This document shows positions 35,057 to 44,500 of a stretch of 64,000 nt of DNA, in pieces; position 1 is the stretch's first letter, and each line of letters opens with the position of its first letter. Both the position numbers and the translations under genes were made by a program. This DNA is from Cytophagaceae bacterium (GTDB taxonomy: Bacteria; Bacteroidota; Bacteroidia; Cytophagales; Cytophagaceae), in contig JALONH010000007.1 in NCBI GenBank assembly GCA_025455005.1, positions 41,912 through 105,911 of the forward strand, read 5' to 3'. Under the pieces are notes generated by a model. The model saw only the letters and a program-made list of their open reading frames with translations, did no database searches and was not told the DNA's origin.

Positions 35057-35572
35057 TTAAGTTGACAAAATCCAATCCGCAGCTTCTTTCAAAGAATGTA
35101 CTTTTTTTTGAGCAATAGTAGGTGTATTGGGGTGTTCTTCTATTAAAATAGTAGGAATTTGTAGGTGCACAGCCGGTATTATATCGCGCTCTCTATCTCC
35201 TATCATAAAAGATTGGTGTACATCAATATCAAATTTCGCTATTGCTTTTTCGAATAAAAGTGAACCGGGTTTTCGAGACAAAGACTCGGTGGTGGATTGG
35301 TGATAGGGTGAGTAATAATATGCATCAATGATATGTCCGGATTCTTTATCAAAATAATCATGACATTTAAATACATCATCATGATCATATATTCCTTTAG
35401 CTATCCCGGATTGGTTGGTTATTACAATTAATAAATATCCCTTTTCTTTTAAGCGCTGAAGTGAGGGAATGACACCCTCCAATATTTCAAATCGTTCCAC
35501 CGTGTAGGTATAATCGACATAATCTTTATTAATAACTCCATCTCGATCCAGAAATACACACTTATTTGCCAT
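35057..35572 (-). CDS. GmhB-like HAD phosphatase lacking zinc ligands
   Basis: A 171-residue HAD-family phosphatase resembling D,D-heptose-1,7-bisphosphate 7-phosphatase and histidinol-phosphatase. D9 and D11 (FLDRDGVIN) are nucleophile and acid; T52 (ITNQSG), K101 (SRKPG) and D126/D130 (IGDRERD) complete the site. GmhB usually holds a zinc ion with CxH and CxC clusters ahead of RKP; here these are S88-P-Y90 and S97-L-S99, so the loop is zinc-free. The start is the ATG at 35572; a TTG upstream would add seven residues. The minus-strand TAATTTTG (35591-35598) is its probable promoter. The substrate cannot be read from this sequence. Confidence 0.9.
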   Translation of the reverse strand: MANKCVFLDRDGVINKDYVDYTYTVERFEILEGVIPSLQRLKEKGYLLIVITNQSGIAKGIYDHDDVFKCHDYFDKESGHIIDAYYYSPYHQSTTESLSRKPGSLLFEKAIAKFDIDVHQSFMIGDRERDIIPAVHLQIPTILIEEHPNTPTIAQKKVHSLKEAADWILST

Positions 35573-35590
35573 TTTATCCTTAATTTGTTC

Positions 35591-35598
35591 CAAAATTA
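35591..35598 (-). promoter_or_regulatory. Predicted -7 promoter box for the HAD phosphatase
   Basis: TAATTTTG on the minus strand, 18 nt ahead of the start codon, matching TAnnTTTG. No clear -33 box is visible, and the opposite gene begins 20 bp away. Confidence 0.4.
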
Positions 35599-35618
35599 AT
35601 AAAATTTATAAGGATTTA

Positions 35619-36920
35619 ATGATAATCATTATTGGTGGTGGCATATCCGGTCTAACCTTGGCTTATGAACTTGAAAAACAAGGCAAGAAATATATCTTAC
35701 TAAATGATTCCGAAATACCCGGTGGGTATATACAAACTAAAATTCAACCTCCGTATACCCTAGAGTTCGGACCGAATACGTTATTATTGACTCCTACTCT
35801 ACTCCCTTTTTTAAAAGAATTAGATGTTATAAAGGATTTAAAAGAAGCATCCATAGAAAATAAAAATCGGTATATTTTTAAAAAAGGAAGCATTCAACAA
35901 GTCCCTACTTCGCCCTTTCGATTGTTAAGTGGTTCTTTTTTATCTTTTCCGTCTATTTTCTCTATACTTAAAGATGTTTTCAAAAGAAAGAATACAATAA
36001 TACCAAATGAATCGGTTTATGATTTTGTAGAACGTCAGTTTTCAAAAGAAATAGCCGATTACATTGCAGCTCCCTTTATAGCCGGTATATACGCCGGTAA
36101 TGCCAAAAATATCATGATGGAAACAGCTTTTCCTGAATTGTATACACAGTTAGAAAAGACTCCTAGTGTCCTTCGTTCTTTTTTTGCTATAAGTAAAAAG
36201 GGGAGAAAAACAACCGCTAGCTTTAGTAACGGGTTAAGTACACTCGTTCAAGCCCTCTTCAAAAAGATATCCCACTATCAATCGGATAGAGTGACTGCCA
36301 TACAAAAAAATTTGGATGGATACTGGGAGGTAAGCACCCATAACGGTAATCGTTGGAAAGGTAACACAATAGTATTTTGTACACCTACATTCCATGCTGC
36401 TGAATTATTGCAAACCATAAATCCGCAAATTTCCTCTTTACTATCCTCGGTTTCGTATGCCGGAGTGATTGGAGTCTACGCTTCTTTCAAAAGAGAACAG
36501 TTATCCTTTACCCCTAAAGGTTTTGGAGTTTTGTATCCAATTATAGAGAATCAATGGGCTTCCGGAACTATCTGGAACTCTTCCATTTTTTCTGATCGAG
36601 CACCCAAAGATGAATTTTTAACCACATCGTTTATTAGTAATCAAGTTCATCCGGAATTATTCGATTTATCCATAGAAGAAGTAATAGAACGAACGCTTGC
36701 TCAACTTAAACGGGATTTAGGTACTACTGCTCATCCTGTCTTTGTAACGACAAAAAAATGGGAAAAAGGGATACCACAATATAACGAACAGTTAAAAGTA
36801 GTACAGTCAACCATAAAGCAACTAGAGTCCGATAGGCTTTATTTTTGTTCCAATTGGGTAAAAGGTATTGCTTTACCTACTTGTATTCAAAATGCTCAGG
36901 AATTAAGTGTCAAACTTTAA
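35619..36920 (+). CDS. hemY: Protoporphyrinogen oxidase (HemY type)
   Basis: A 433-residue FAD-dependent amine-oxidase-fold enzyme oxidising protoporphyrinogen or coproporphyrinogen in haem synthesis. The dinucleotide fold is GGGISGLTLAYEL with NDSEIPGGYIQT following. Family blocks include LEFGPNTLL, the ADYIAAPFIAGIYAGNA segment, and the C-terminal WVKGIALPTCIQNAQ. It is within the usual 430-480 range. The gene starts 46 bp from the divergent HAD gene. It is followed by a glycosyltransferase 23 nt later. Confidence 0.92.
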   Translation: MIIIIGGGISGLTLAYELEKQGKKYILLNDSEIPGGYIQTKIQPPYTLEFGPNTLLLTPTLLPFLKELDVIKDLKEASIENKNRYIFKKGSIQQVPTSPFRLLSGSFLSFPSIFSILKDVFKRKNTIIPNESVYDFVERQFSKEIADYIAAPFIAGIYAGNAKNIMMETAFPELYTQLEKTPSVLRSFFAISKKGRKTTASFSNGLSTLVQALFKKISHYQSDRVTAIQKNLDGYWEVSTHNGNRWKGNTIVFCTPTFHAAELLQTINPQISSLLSSVSYAGVIGVYASFKREQLSFTPKGFGVLYPIIENQWASGTIWNSSIFSDRAPKDEFLTTSFISNQVHPELFDLSIEEVIERTLAQLKRDLGTTAHPVFVTTKKWEKGIPQYNEQLKVVQSTIKQLESDRLYFCSNWVKGIALPTCIQNAQELSVKL

Positions 36921-36943
36921 AAAAAGAAGTGTATTTTTGTACT

Positions 36944-37672
36944 ATGTCTAGAAATCTGGTCATTGTCCCAACGTATAATGAAATTGAAAATATTGAAGCT
37001 TTAACGCTACGTGTCATGTCGTTGGTGCCTTCTTTTGATTTGTTAATTATTGAAGATAATTCACCGGACGGAACGGCAAATAAAGTTAAAAGTTTACAGT
37101 CTCAATTTCCCGAACGAATTCATATGATTCAACGTCAAGGGAAATTAGGATTGGGTACCGCTTATATAGAAGGTTTTAACTACGGTATTCGCCATAAATA
37201 TGACTATATCTGCGAAATGGATGCTGACTTTTCACATAATCCGGACGACTTAATCCGTCTTTTGCAAACGTGTACGGAAGAGGCTGCAGATGTGGCTATT
37301 GGAAGTCGCTATATACACGGCGTTACGGTTGTAAATTGGCCTATCGGTAGGGTATTGATGTCTTATTTTGCCAGTCGTTATGTAAAGTTTATTACCGGTA
37401 TACCAGTAGAAGATACAACTGCCGGTTTTAAATGTTATAAAAGAGAAGTTTTAGAAAAGATTCCCTATCAAAGTATACGTTTTGTAGGCTACGCTTTTCA
37501 AATACAAATGAAATTTCTATGTTGGAAATATGGGTTTCAACTAAAAGAAGTTCCTATAATTTTTATAGATAGAATAAAAGGCACCTCAAAAATGTCTATG
37601 CATATTTTTAATGAAGCCATATTAGGTGTATTAACAATGAAGTTCAAAAGTTTATTTCAAACCTATCATTAA
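36944..37672 (+). CDS. Polyprenol-phosphate mannosyltransferase-like GT2 enzyme
   Basis: A 242-residue family 2 glycosyltransferase like dolichol/polyprenol monophosphomannose synthases. Blocks are VIVPTYNEIENIE, IIEDNSPDGTA, GLGTAYIEGFNYG, the metal motif in EMDADFSHNP, and the acceptor-side FVGYAFQIQMKF. It would transfer a sugar (mannose is typical) to a lipid carrier at the cytoplasmic face. The start is the ATG at 36944, just downstream of hemY; a longer N-terminus would overlap hemY and lacks similarity. TATTTTTG (36932-36939) just before it resembles a -7 box, but a transcript from it would be almost leaderless. It converges on the permease with a shared TTAA. Confidence 0.92.
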   Translation: MSRNLVIVPTYNEIENIEALTLRVMSLVPSFDLLIIEDNSPDGTANKVKSLQSQFPERIHMIQRQGKLGLGTAYIEGFNYGIRHKYDYICEMDADFSHNPDDLIRLLQTCTEEAADVAIGSRYIHGVTVVNWPIGRVLMSYFASRYVKFITGIPVEDTTAGFKCYKREVLEKIPYQSIRFVGYAFQIQMKFLCWKYGFQLKEVPIIFIDRIKGTSKMSMHIFNEAILGVLTMKFKSLFQTYH

Positions 37673-38904
37673 TTAAACTTAATAGATTTCACCAATTTCA
37701 TTTTTGTTATAAAGTAAGTGGGTAAAAATGTTATGCCCAGTAATAATCCAAAAAACAAACTACATACTATAAGAATGGAATACCAAGGAAACTCTATTGG
37801 AACAGTATTCATATAATAGTTCCGAGCATCTAAGGGTAATATAGAATACTGCTGTTGTATAAAACAAAAAAGTACACCGGCAAGAATTCCTGATATCATT
37901 CCCTTATTTATGATTAAAAATCCATTCCACATGAAAATTTTTCTTATCTGAACAGACGGCATTCCTAAAGCTTTAAAAATACCCACCATTGAAGTCCTCT
38001 CGAGTATCATGACAATTAAGGTCGCAGAAATAACAAAACCTGAAACCATAAATAATAACACTAAGAAGACTACCACATTTCTGTTTAGTATGGATAGCCA
38101 GTCAAACAATTGCATGTATTTATCTTTTGCCGATTGAATTTGCATGTCATATTCCATTCGTTCAAAAATTTGATTTTGCATAGTATCAATTTTTGAGAAA
38201 TCAGTTAAATAAATTTCCAATGCTCCTATTTCATAGGGTTTCCAAGCGTTTAATTGTTGTAACAAGCGCAAATCACCCATAACAAAATATTCATCTAATT
38301 CTTCTAAACCGGTTTCGTATATACCATTAATAATTACTTTTCGGTATCGAGGCGGTTGTTGAACAAAATATAATAAAATGGTATCCGTAAGCTTTAGGTG
38401 TAATTTTTCTGCGATGCGTTGACTAATGATAATTTGATTACTGATACTGCTATCCTCTAGTTTTAAAAAATCACCTTGTATAATATTGTCTTTAAATCCG
38501 GTTCTACTAAAATCTTTTTTTATGCCCTTAAAAATAATACCCTGTACCTCTGAAGAGGACCTCAATAAAGCCGGTTTGTGTGCTACTTCTTGAACATCTT
38601 TTATATCATTCGAAGTGGTTAAATAGGTATAAAAAGAATCCTTTTTATCAATGAAAAAGGGACTTTCTTCGTACGATTTTTGAGTATCATATTTATTAAT
38701 GATAACATGGGCACTAAAACTGAATATTTTATTTCGAATAGAGGTTTTAAAACCTTGTAAAACGCTTAAAGAGACAATGATTAAAAAAAAGGATAAAAAG
38801 ATGATTAATACAGCGATACGTTGAACAATCGAAGAAAAGGATTTTCGATCATTTTTGTGTATTTTAGTGGATATAAAATAAAATAAATTCAACTTAAATG
38901 CCAT
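37669..38904 (-). CDS. LolC/LolE-like ABC transporter permease
   Basis: A 411-residue FtsX/MacB-type permease. The N-terminal helix (about 30-52, IVQRIAVLIIFLSFFLIIVSL) is followed by a large periplasmic domain (about 60-270), then three helices (about 275-300, 330-352, 375-395) in the FtsX layout, with the conserved VGIFKALGMPSVQIRKIFMW coupling region. LolC/E proteins release lipoproteins from the inner membrane, but many Bacteroidota FtsX-like permeases serve other purposes, and no ATPase (LolD) is adjacent. The start is the ATG at 38904, which overlaps the start of the divergent gene. Confidence 0.88.
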   Translation of the reverse strand: MAFKLNLFYFISTKIHKNDRKSFSSIVQRIAVLIIFLSFFLIIVSLSVLQGFKTSIRNKIFSFSAHVIINKYDTQKSYEESPFFIDKKDSFYTYLTTSNDIKDVQEVAHKPALLRSSSEVQGIIFKGIKKDFSRTGFKDNIIQGDFLKLEDSSISNQIIISQRIAEKLHLKLTDTILLYFVQQPPRYRKVIINGIYETGLEELDEYFVMGDLRLLQQLNAWKPYEIGALEIYLTDFSKIDTMQNQIFERMEYDMQIQSAKDKYMQLFDWLSILNRNVVVFLVLLFMVSGFVISATLIVMILERTSMVGIFKALGMPSVQIRKIFMWNGFLIINKGMISGILAGVLFCFIQQQYSILPLDARNYYMNTVPIEFPWYSILIVCSLFFGLLLGITFLPTYFITKMKLVKSIKFN

Positions 38905-40163
38905 TGTATTCCGTTGCAAATATACATAATAAATATATACTTAAACTAGCAGCTTTTATACTCACCATAGTTATAGTATATATAACGTGCATCAATTGCC
39001 AACCGAATTCAAGTCCAATGTATTCCTCTCCTATTCTGTTAGATAATAATGAACCTAAAAGTATAGTTACCGGAGCCGAACAAATATCCTCTTACTTACC
39101 CTTATTATCACAAAAAAGAGTAGGCTTAATAGTTAATCATACGTCTCGTGTAGGGAATTCGCATTTAGTAGATACACTTCGTTCATTAGGTGTAGATATT
39201 CAACTAATTTTTGCTCCGGAACATGGTTTCAGAGGAGATGCAGATGCTGGAGAATACATTTCTTCTTATGTAGATAAAAAAACAGGAATTCCGGTAGTGT
39301 CACTATACGGATCATATAAGAAACCCACTGCTTCTGACCTTAATAAATTAGACATATTAATTTTTGATATTCAGGATGTAGGTGTACGTTTTTATACTTA
39401 TTTAAGCACATTAGTTTATGCTATGGAAAGTTGTGCTGAAAACAATAAATTGTTATTGTTGTTAGACCGACCTAATCCTAACAACGATTATGTAGATGGA
39501 CCAGTACTCGACTTACAGTATAAATCTTTTGTAGGAATGTTACCTATCCCTATTGTTTATGGACTTACACTTGGAGAAATATCCAAGATGATAAATGAAG
39601 AACATTGGTTAACAGATTCATTAAAATGTACCATTAAGGTAATACCACTATTACATTATACCCATACTACATTTTATTCGGTTCCGATTAAACCTTCCCC
39701 GAATTTACCAAACGATCTATCCATTCGTTTGTATCCATCCTTATGTTTATTTGAAGGAACTAATATTAGTGTTGGACGCGGGACAAACTCCCCTTTTCAA
39801 CTATATGGTTCTCCTTTATCCAAGGGCAGTTTCTCATTTACACCCAAAAGTATTCCGGGCATGTCTAAATCTCCACTACATGAAAACAAAATGTGCTATG
39901 GCGTTTTAATTGATACCACAAAATCGTTGTCTGAAAGAACATTTTCACTATCGTATATTATAGATGCATATAATAATTATACTGCTCCAGAGTCTTTTTT
40001 TATCCATAATAATTTTTTTGAAAAATTGTCTGGAAATAAAGAGTTACGACAACAAATCATTCAAAGAAAATCAGAACAAGAGATACGATTAAGTTGGGAA
40101 AAAGACTTAAATCAGTATAAGTTAAAAAGAAAAAAATATTTACTCTATAAAGATTTTGAATAG
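38898..40163 (+). CDS. DUF1343 exo-beta-N-acetylmuramidase NamZ-like protein
   Basis: A 421-residue protein of the DUF1343 family (GH171), whose characterised member NamZ releases N-acetylmuramic acid from peptidoglycan fragments. Blocks are KRVGLIVNHTSRVG, FAPEHGFRGDADAGE, LDILIFDIQDVGVRFYTY, LLLDRPNPN, GLTLGEISKMINEE, and FEGTNISVGRGT. Residues 14-34 are hydrophobic (ILKLAAFILTIVIVYI), giving an anchor or signal ending near a Cys (CINC), but the lipobox is imperfect. The start codon lies inside the start of the divergent permease. Its stop overlaps the fmt start (TAGTG), so it is co-translated with fmt and folA. Confidence 0.93.
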   Translation: MPLYSVANIHNKYILKLAAFILTIVIVYITCINCQPNSSPMYSSPILLDNNEPKSIVTGAEQISSYLPLLSQKRVGLIVNHTSRVGNSHLVDTLRSLGVDIQLIFAPEHGFRGDADAGEYISSYVDKKTGIPVVSLYGSYKKPTASDLNKLDILIFDIQDVGVRFYTYLSTLVYAMESCAENNKLLLLLDRPNPNNDYVDGPVLDLQYKSFVGMLPIPIVYGLTLGEISKMINEEHWLTDSLKCTIKVIPLLHYTHTTFYSVPIKPSPNLPNDLSIRLYPSLCLFEGTNISVGRGTNSPFQLYGSPLSKGSFSFTPKSIPGMSKSPLHENKMCYGVLIDTTKSLSERTFSLSYIIDAYNNYTAPESFFIHNNFFEKLSGNKELRQQIIQRKSEQEIRLSWEKDLNQYKLKRKKYLLYKDFE

Positions 40164-41071
40164 TGGGATTACGAGTTGTATTTATGGGTACTCCAGATTT
40201 TGCTGTACCAAGTTTGGAGCACATTATTAAAAGTAAGCATCAAGTTGTAGGGGTTGTAACCGCACCGGACAAACCATCCGGAAGAGGGTTGAAAATAACT
40301 GAATCCCCTGTTAAAATAGTAGCTCTAAATGCTTCTATACCTGTAGCACAACCTGAAAAATTGAAAGATGAATCGTTTATACAAGTATTAGATAGTTGGG
40401 ATGCGGATGTATATGTAGTAGTTGCGTTTCGAATGCTACCTGAAATCGTTTGGTCTAAACCTCCCAAAGGCACCTTTAATTTACATGCTTCTCTTTTACC
40501 TAAATATAGAGGTGCTGCACCCATAAACTGGGCGTTAATAAATGGAGATACTGAAACAGGTTGTACTACCTTTTTTTTACAACAAGAAATCGATACCGGA
40601 GAAATAATATTGCAAGAAAAAACTACAATTGAACCAAATGATAACTTTGAATCTTTATATAATAAACTTAAGTATCAAGGAAGCGAACTTGTAGTTCGAA
40701 CATTAGATATGATAGATAGTGATACTATAAAAAAACAAGCACAACTAGGTGAAATTACCCATGCGCCTAAAATTTATAAAGAGCTGGGTGCGCTTGATTT
40801 TAATAAATGCTGTAAAGATCTACATTCTTTAGTGAAAGGGCTTTATCCTTCACCGGGATGTTATTTTAACTTGGATGGAAAAAATTATAAGGTGTATGTA
40901 ACAGAATACGAAGAATTACAAACCAACCAGATACCCTCTACATTGATAACCGATAACAAAACCTACTTATCCATTGTATGTTCTGATGGTTATTTAAAAA
41001 TAAAAGAAATACAAGCGGAAGGAAAAAAACGCTTACCAATAAAAGAATTTTTAGCCGGAAATAAATTATGA
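40163..41071 (+). CDS. fmt: Methionyl-tRNA formyltransferase
   Basis: A 302-residue enzyme that formylates initiator Met-tRNA with 10-formyl-tetrahydrofolate. Blocks are VVFMGTPDFAVPSL at the N-terminus, VTAPDKPSGRG, the catalytic FNLHASLLPKYRGAAPINWA with the conserved Asn and His, and a C-terminal OB-like domain ending KEFLAGNKL. The start is GTG at 40163, which overlaps the preceding TAG; no ATG fits because the conserved strand begins only three residues later. It overlaps folA by 4 nt, which links two folate-using steps. Confidence 0.96.
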   Translation: MGLRVVFMGTPDFAVPSLEHIIKSKHQVVGVVTAPDKPSGRGLKITESPVKIVALNASIPVAQPEKLKDESFIQVLDSWDADVYVVVAFRMLPEIVWSKPPKGTFNLHASLLPKYRGAAPINWALINGDTETGCTTFFLQQEIDTGEIILQEKTTIEPNDNFESLYNKLKYQGSELVVRTLDMIDSDTIKKQAQLGEITHAPKIYKELGALDFNKCCKDLHSLVKGLYPSPGCYFNLDGKNYKVYVTEYEELQTNQIPSTLITDNKTYLSIVCSDGYLKIKEIQAEGKKRLPIKEFLAGNKL

Positions 41072-41556
41072 TTAAATCTATAATTGTAGCTCAATCTGAA
41101 AATGGTTGTATAGGAATAAACAATACACTGCCTTGGTATTTACCGGCCGATTTAAAACGATTTAAATCTATTACAATGGGGCATTGTATTATAATGGGCA
41201 GAAAAACGTTAGAATCAATTGGAAAAGCACTGCCGGGTAGAACAAGTATAGTAATTACCCGTAACACATCCTTTACATTCCCCGATTGTATCGTAGTACA
41301 TTCAATTGAAGAAGCGTTTATAAAAGCAGAGGAATTAAATGAAACAGAAGCATTTATTATTGGAGGAGCTGATTTAATCCGGCAGTCTATTGACACCTGT
41401 GATCAACTTTATTTAACCATTATTCATCATCCATTTGAAGGAGATACTTTTTTAAAACCCCTATCGAATGATTGGACATTGATGTATAAAGAAGCGTATC
41501 AACCGGATGAAAAAAATGCCTATTCGTATAGTTTTTTAGAATATAAAAAGAACTAA
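41068..41556 (+). CDS. folA: Dihydrofolate reductase
   Basis: A 162-residue NADPH-dependent reductase restoring tetrahydrofolate. Blocks are IVAQSENGCIGINNTLPWYL, PADLKRFKSIT with D28 in the acid position (E. coli D27), IIMGRKTLESIG, and AFIIGGADLI near 110. The ATG overlaps the fmt stop (ATGA). The stop overlaps that of the convergent porU gene (CTAA). Coupling to fmt places two folate-dependent enzymes in one transcript behind the muramidase gene. Confidence 0.97.
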   Translation: MIKSIIVAQSENGCIGINNTLPWYLPADLKRFKSITMGHCIIMGRKTLESIGKALPGRTSIVITRNTSFTFPDCIVVHSIEEAFIKAEELNETEAFIIGGADLIRQSIDTCDQLYLTIIHHPFEGDTFLKPLSNDWTLMYKEAYQPDEKNAYSYSFLEYKKN

Positions 41557-44500
41557 CGTAGGATATATAATTTTCCAAAATCTTTATGAAAGGCTTTATC
41601 TCCGGAAGTCGATAAATGTTCGAGCGACACCAAAGAATCTTGTATAATAACCCTATATAAGTAAACACCATTTGCCAATCGATCTCCAAATTCATCTGTT
41701 CCATCCCAAGCATATTCGGATATATTGTTTCCAATTCGAATAAAACCAAGTTCTTCTTTAGTTATTTCTCGTACAACCTTACCACTAACCGTCATGATTT
41801 GGATTTTTATATTATCCGGTACTTTAGATCCGGTGAGTGTAAATACAAATCTTGTACTACTTGAAAATGGATTTGGGTAAGGATAAAAATTAGATACCAT
41901 AGGTTTATTCACTACTGTAAAGCGGATAGCATATTTGTTAGTACCACTTTTATTCCCGGAAGCATCCTGACCATTTATATATAAAATGTAATTTCCATCC
42001 GGTAGTGGTGTTGTAGGTTTCAATTCAGCAACAAAAGTATTAGATATAGCATTATCTAATCTCCATGATAAAACAAAAGGGTGAGTAGAGTTGATTTGAA
42101 CAGGTACGGTTTGACCGGGATACTGAAGGAGTACTTCAAGAGAAGTAGGGTCGTTCATTAAAAGGTTTTTATTATTATCTCTTAATGTAATTAAAATGAT
42201 AGGAGTTGGTGATACAATATCACCATCAAATATTTTTATACCATCAAAAGCAACATCCATAGTCGGATTTATTTTATCTCTTTCAACTGTAAAAAACGTT
42301 TGAATACTATTATTGGTATATATATTTTCTAATTGAAATCTAGGATTAAAAAAAGCTGTTAAAGAATTTGTTCCTTGAAGACCTTTCGTAGATAATTTAT
42401 AAGTATAAGATATTTTATTTCCGGCTGGAAGACTTGACAGTGTAACAGTATCAAGAACAATTTTCCCTAATGATGTGTTTCGTGTTTCAAAAACAACTTT
42501 TATGGGAGATGTAAAGTTTACAAATGATATATTTTCAAACGTGTACGATATGAATAAAGTATCCCCTTCAATTTTTTGTTGGTTTTGATACATACTTATC
42601 GGATGATAAGAAGGATCCAATATACCTTCCGGAGAAGGATTATAGGTAATCAACCATTTATCTATGGAAGCAGGTTTAAATGTTGTAGTATCAGTAGTTG
42701 AAAAGAGTAATTTACAGTAACCATGAGTGGAATTGGTTAAATAACCAGATGTTAAATCAAGTGAATCTACGATTGGAATGGCAATGGTGTCTATTTCGAT
42801 ACCCTGCATATTAAAACGAATAAGTTGAATTTTTGGATTATCATTTAGTGTTGAATCTATACTGACGTATAACTTTTTCCAGTCAATGGTAGGGCCTATC
42901 AAAGGCGTAGTAACAAAGCCCGATGTGGTAGTTCCGACTAAAACTCTAGAATGAAGTAAGGGTACATTCTCAGCTCCGTTAGCATCTACGAAATCTTCAT
43001 AAACGTTTGTCGCACTTCCTTTTTGATGAATCAAAATATAAGGATCTCCATTTTCAATTAATTGAACTTTTGTTGATTTCAATGAATCTGTAAAAAAGTC
43101 CTTTAAGGAAGGATAAGAGGGATTGGATTGAGCCCCAATCCAATTGTTTGCCCAGCTATTTCCATTACTCATTACAATAACGTAGTCGCCATTGCTTACT
43201 TGATTTACGGCATTCATAAAGCCTATTGCATCTATACCTCGAACCGATGGTGTGTTAGTTTGGCTTAAATTAGGATATGGAAAATACCCGATAGCTCTTG
43301 TATCGAAGTTTTGACCACAATACCGCCAGCCTTCCGCATTAGGATTTACAATTTTAGGTTGGAGTGTATTTTTATCTAAAACCAACAGTAACAATCCTCC
43401 TGGTCCCGTACAATTATTATAAATATTATTAGTTAATAATGGGATATTATTTAAAACAAGTTCGGATTGTTGGGCTTTATCACCTGTTAAGGATCCAACT
43501 GCTTTCATCGATAGATTAATCGAATTCGTAATGTAAGACCAATCATTTTGAATAGAAAGGCCACTTAAGCTATTTTCATTGAATTGATTGTTGACACTTT
43601 GTGCCCATCCTGTACTACTGTTTTTTATATAGATAAAAGAATGATTATCCCACAAAGTATCTTCACCCGTTGCAATATCATTAAATCGTACGCGCCAGAA
43701 ATATACAATACTATCAGAAGGAAATAAATCGGTCAGTAGAAATGTATTCCATCGAGCTAAAGTACTACCGGAAACGATTTGACTTTTAAATGCCGGACTA
43801 TTAAACTGTTTACTAGTATCAATTTCAAAGTAAAAATCTCTAGAATTAATTTGAGTACTATTAGATGCCTGAGCAATTAAGGTAATGGGTTGTTGATTTA
43901 CGATACTATAATTATAAGGGTATACACACAATACAGAGCTAAAGGGAACAAAGTAATTTAATATGGCCAAGTTATTATTTTCAGATATTTCATTTAACGA
44001 ATCTAATGGGTCTACTTTAATTTCGAATCGATTGATGCCTTGAACATTTTTTAAGGATACAGGTACTTTTAAATAAAAAGTATCTAAATATCGTACTTTG
44101 TTTATTGGTAATGTATAAGATTCTACCAATTGATTAGAGACAAAGCGTCTTATTGAGATTTCAACTGGTTTTGTATCAGTACTTCCATAGTTAAAAACCG
44201 GCAATACAATTTGAAAGGAATCTTTTGCCGTTATTACATTCCCATTATAGGATTTTAAATACGCTTTAGGTGATCTATTATCAGCATCCCCGTATATAGC
44301 ATAATCTGGCAACGAAACAGGATAAGTTCTAATGGCTGGGTCACCGGATAGTACCATTTGTTGGGCATGTGATACTCTAACAACATCATAAGGAATACCT
44401 CTTAAAAGGGAATCAACCAAAAACTTATGAACTAATCCAATAGGTAGTGTTAAGTTTTCTTTAGTTGAAAAGCGCTCATAATAAAATCGTCTACTATAGT

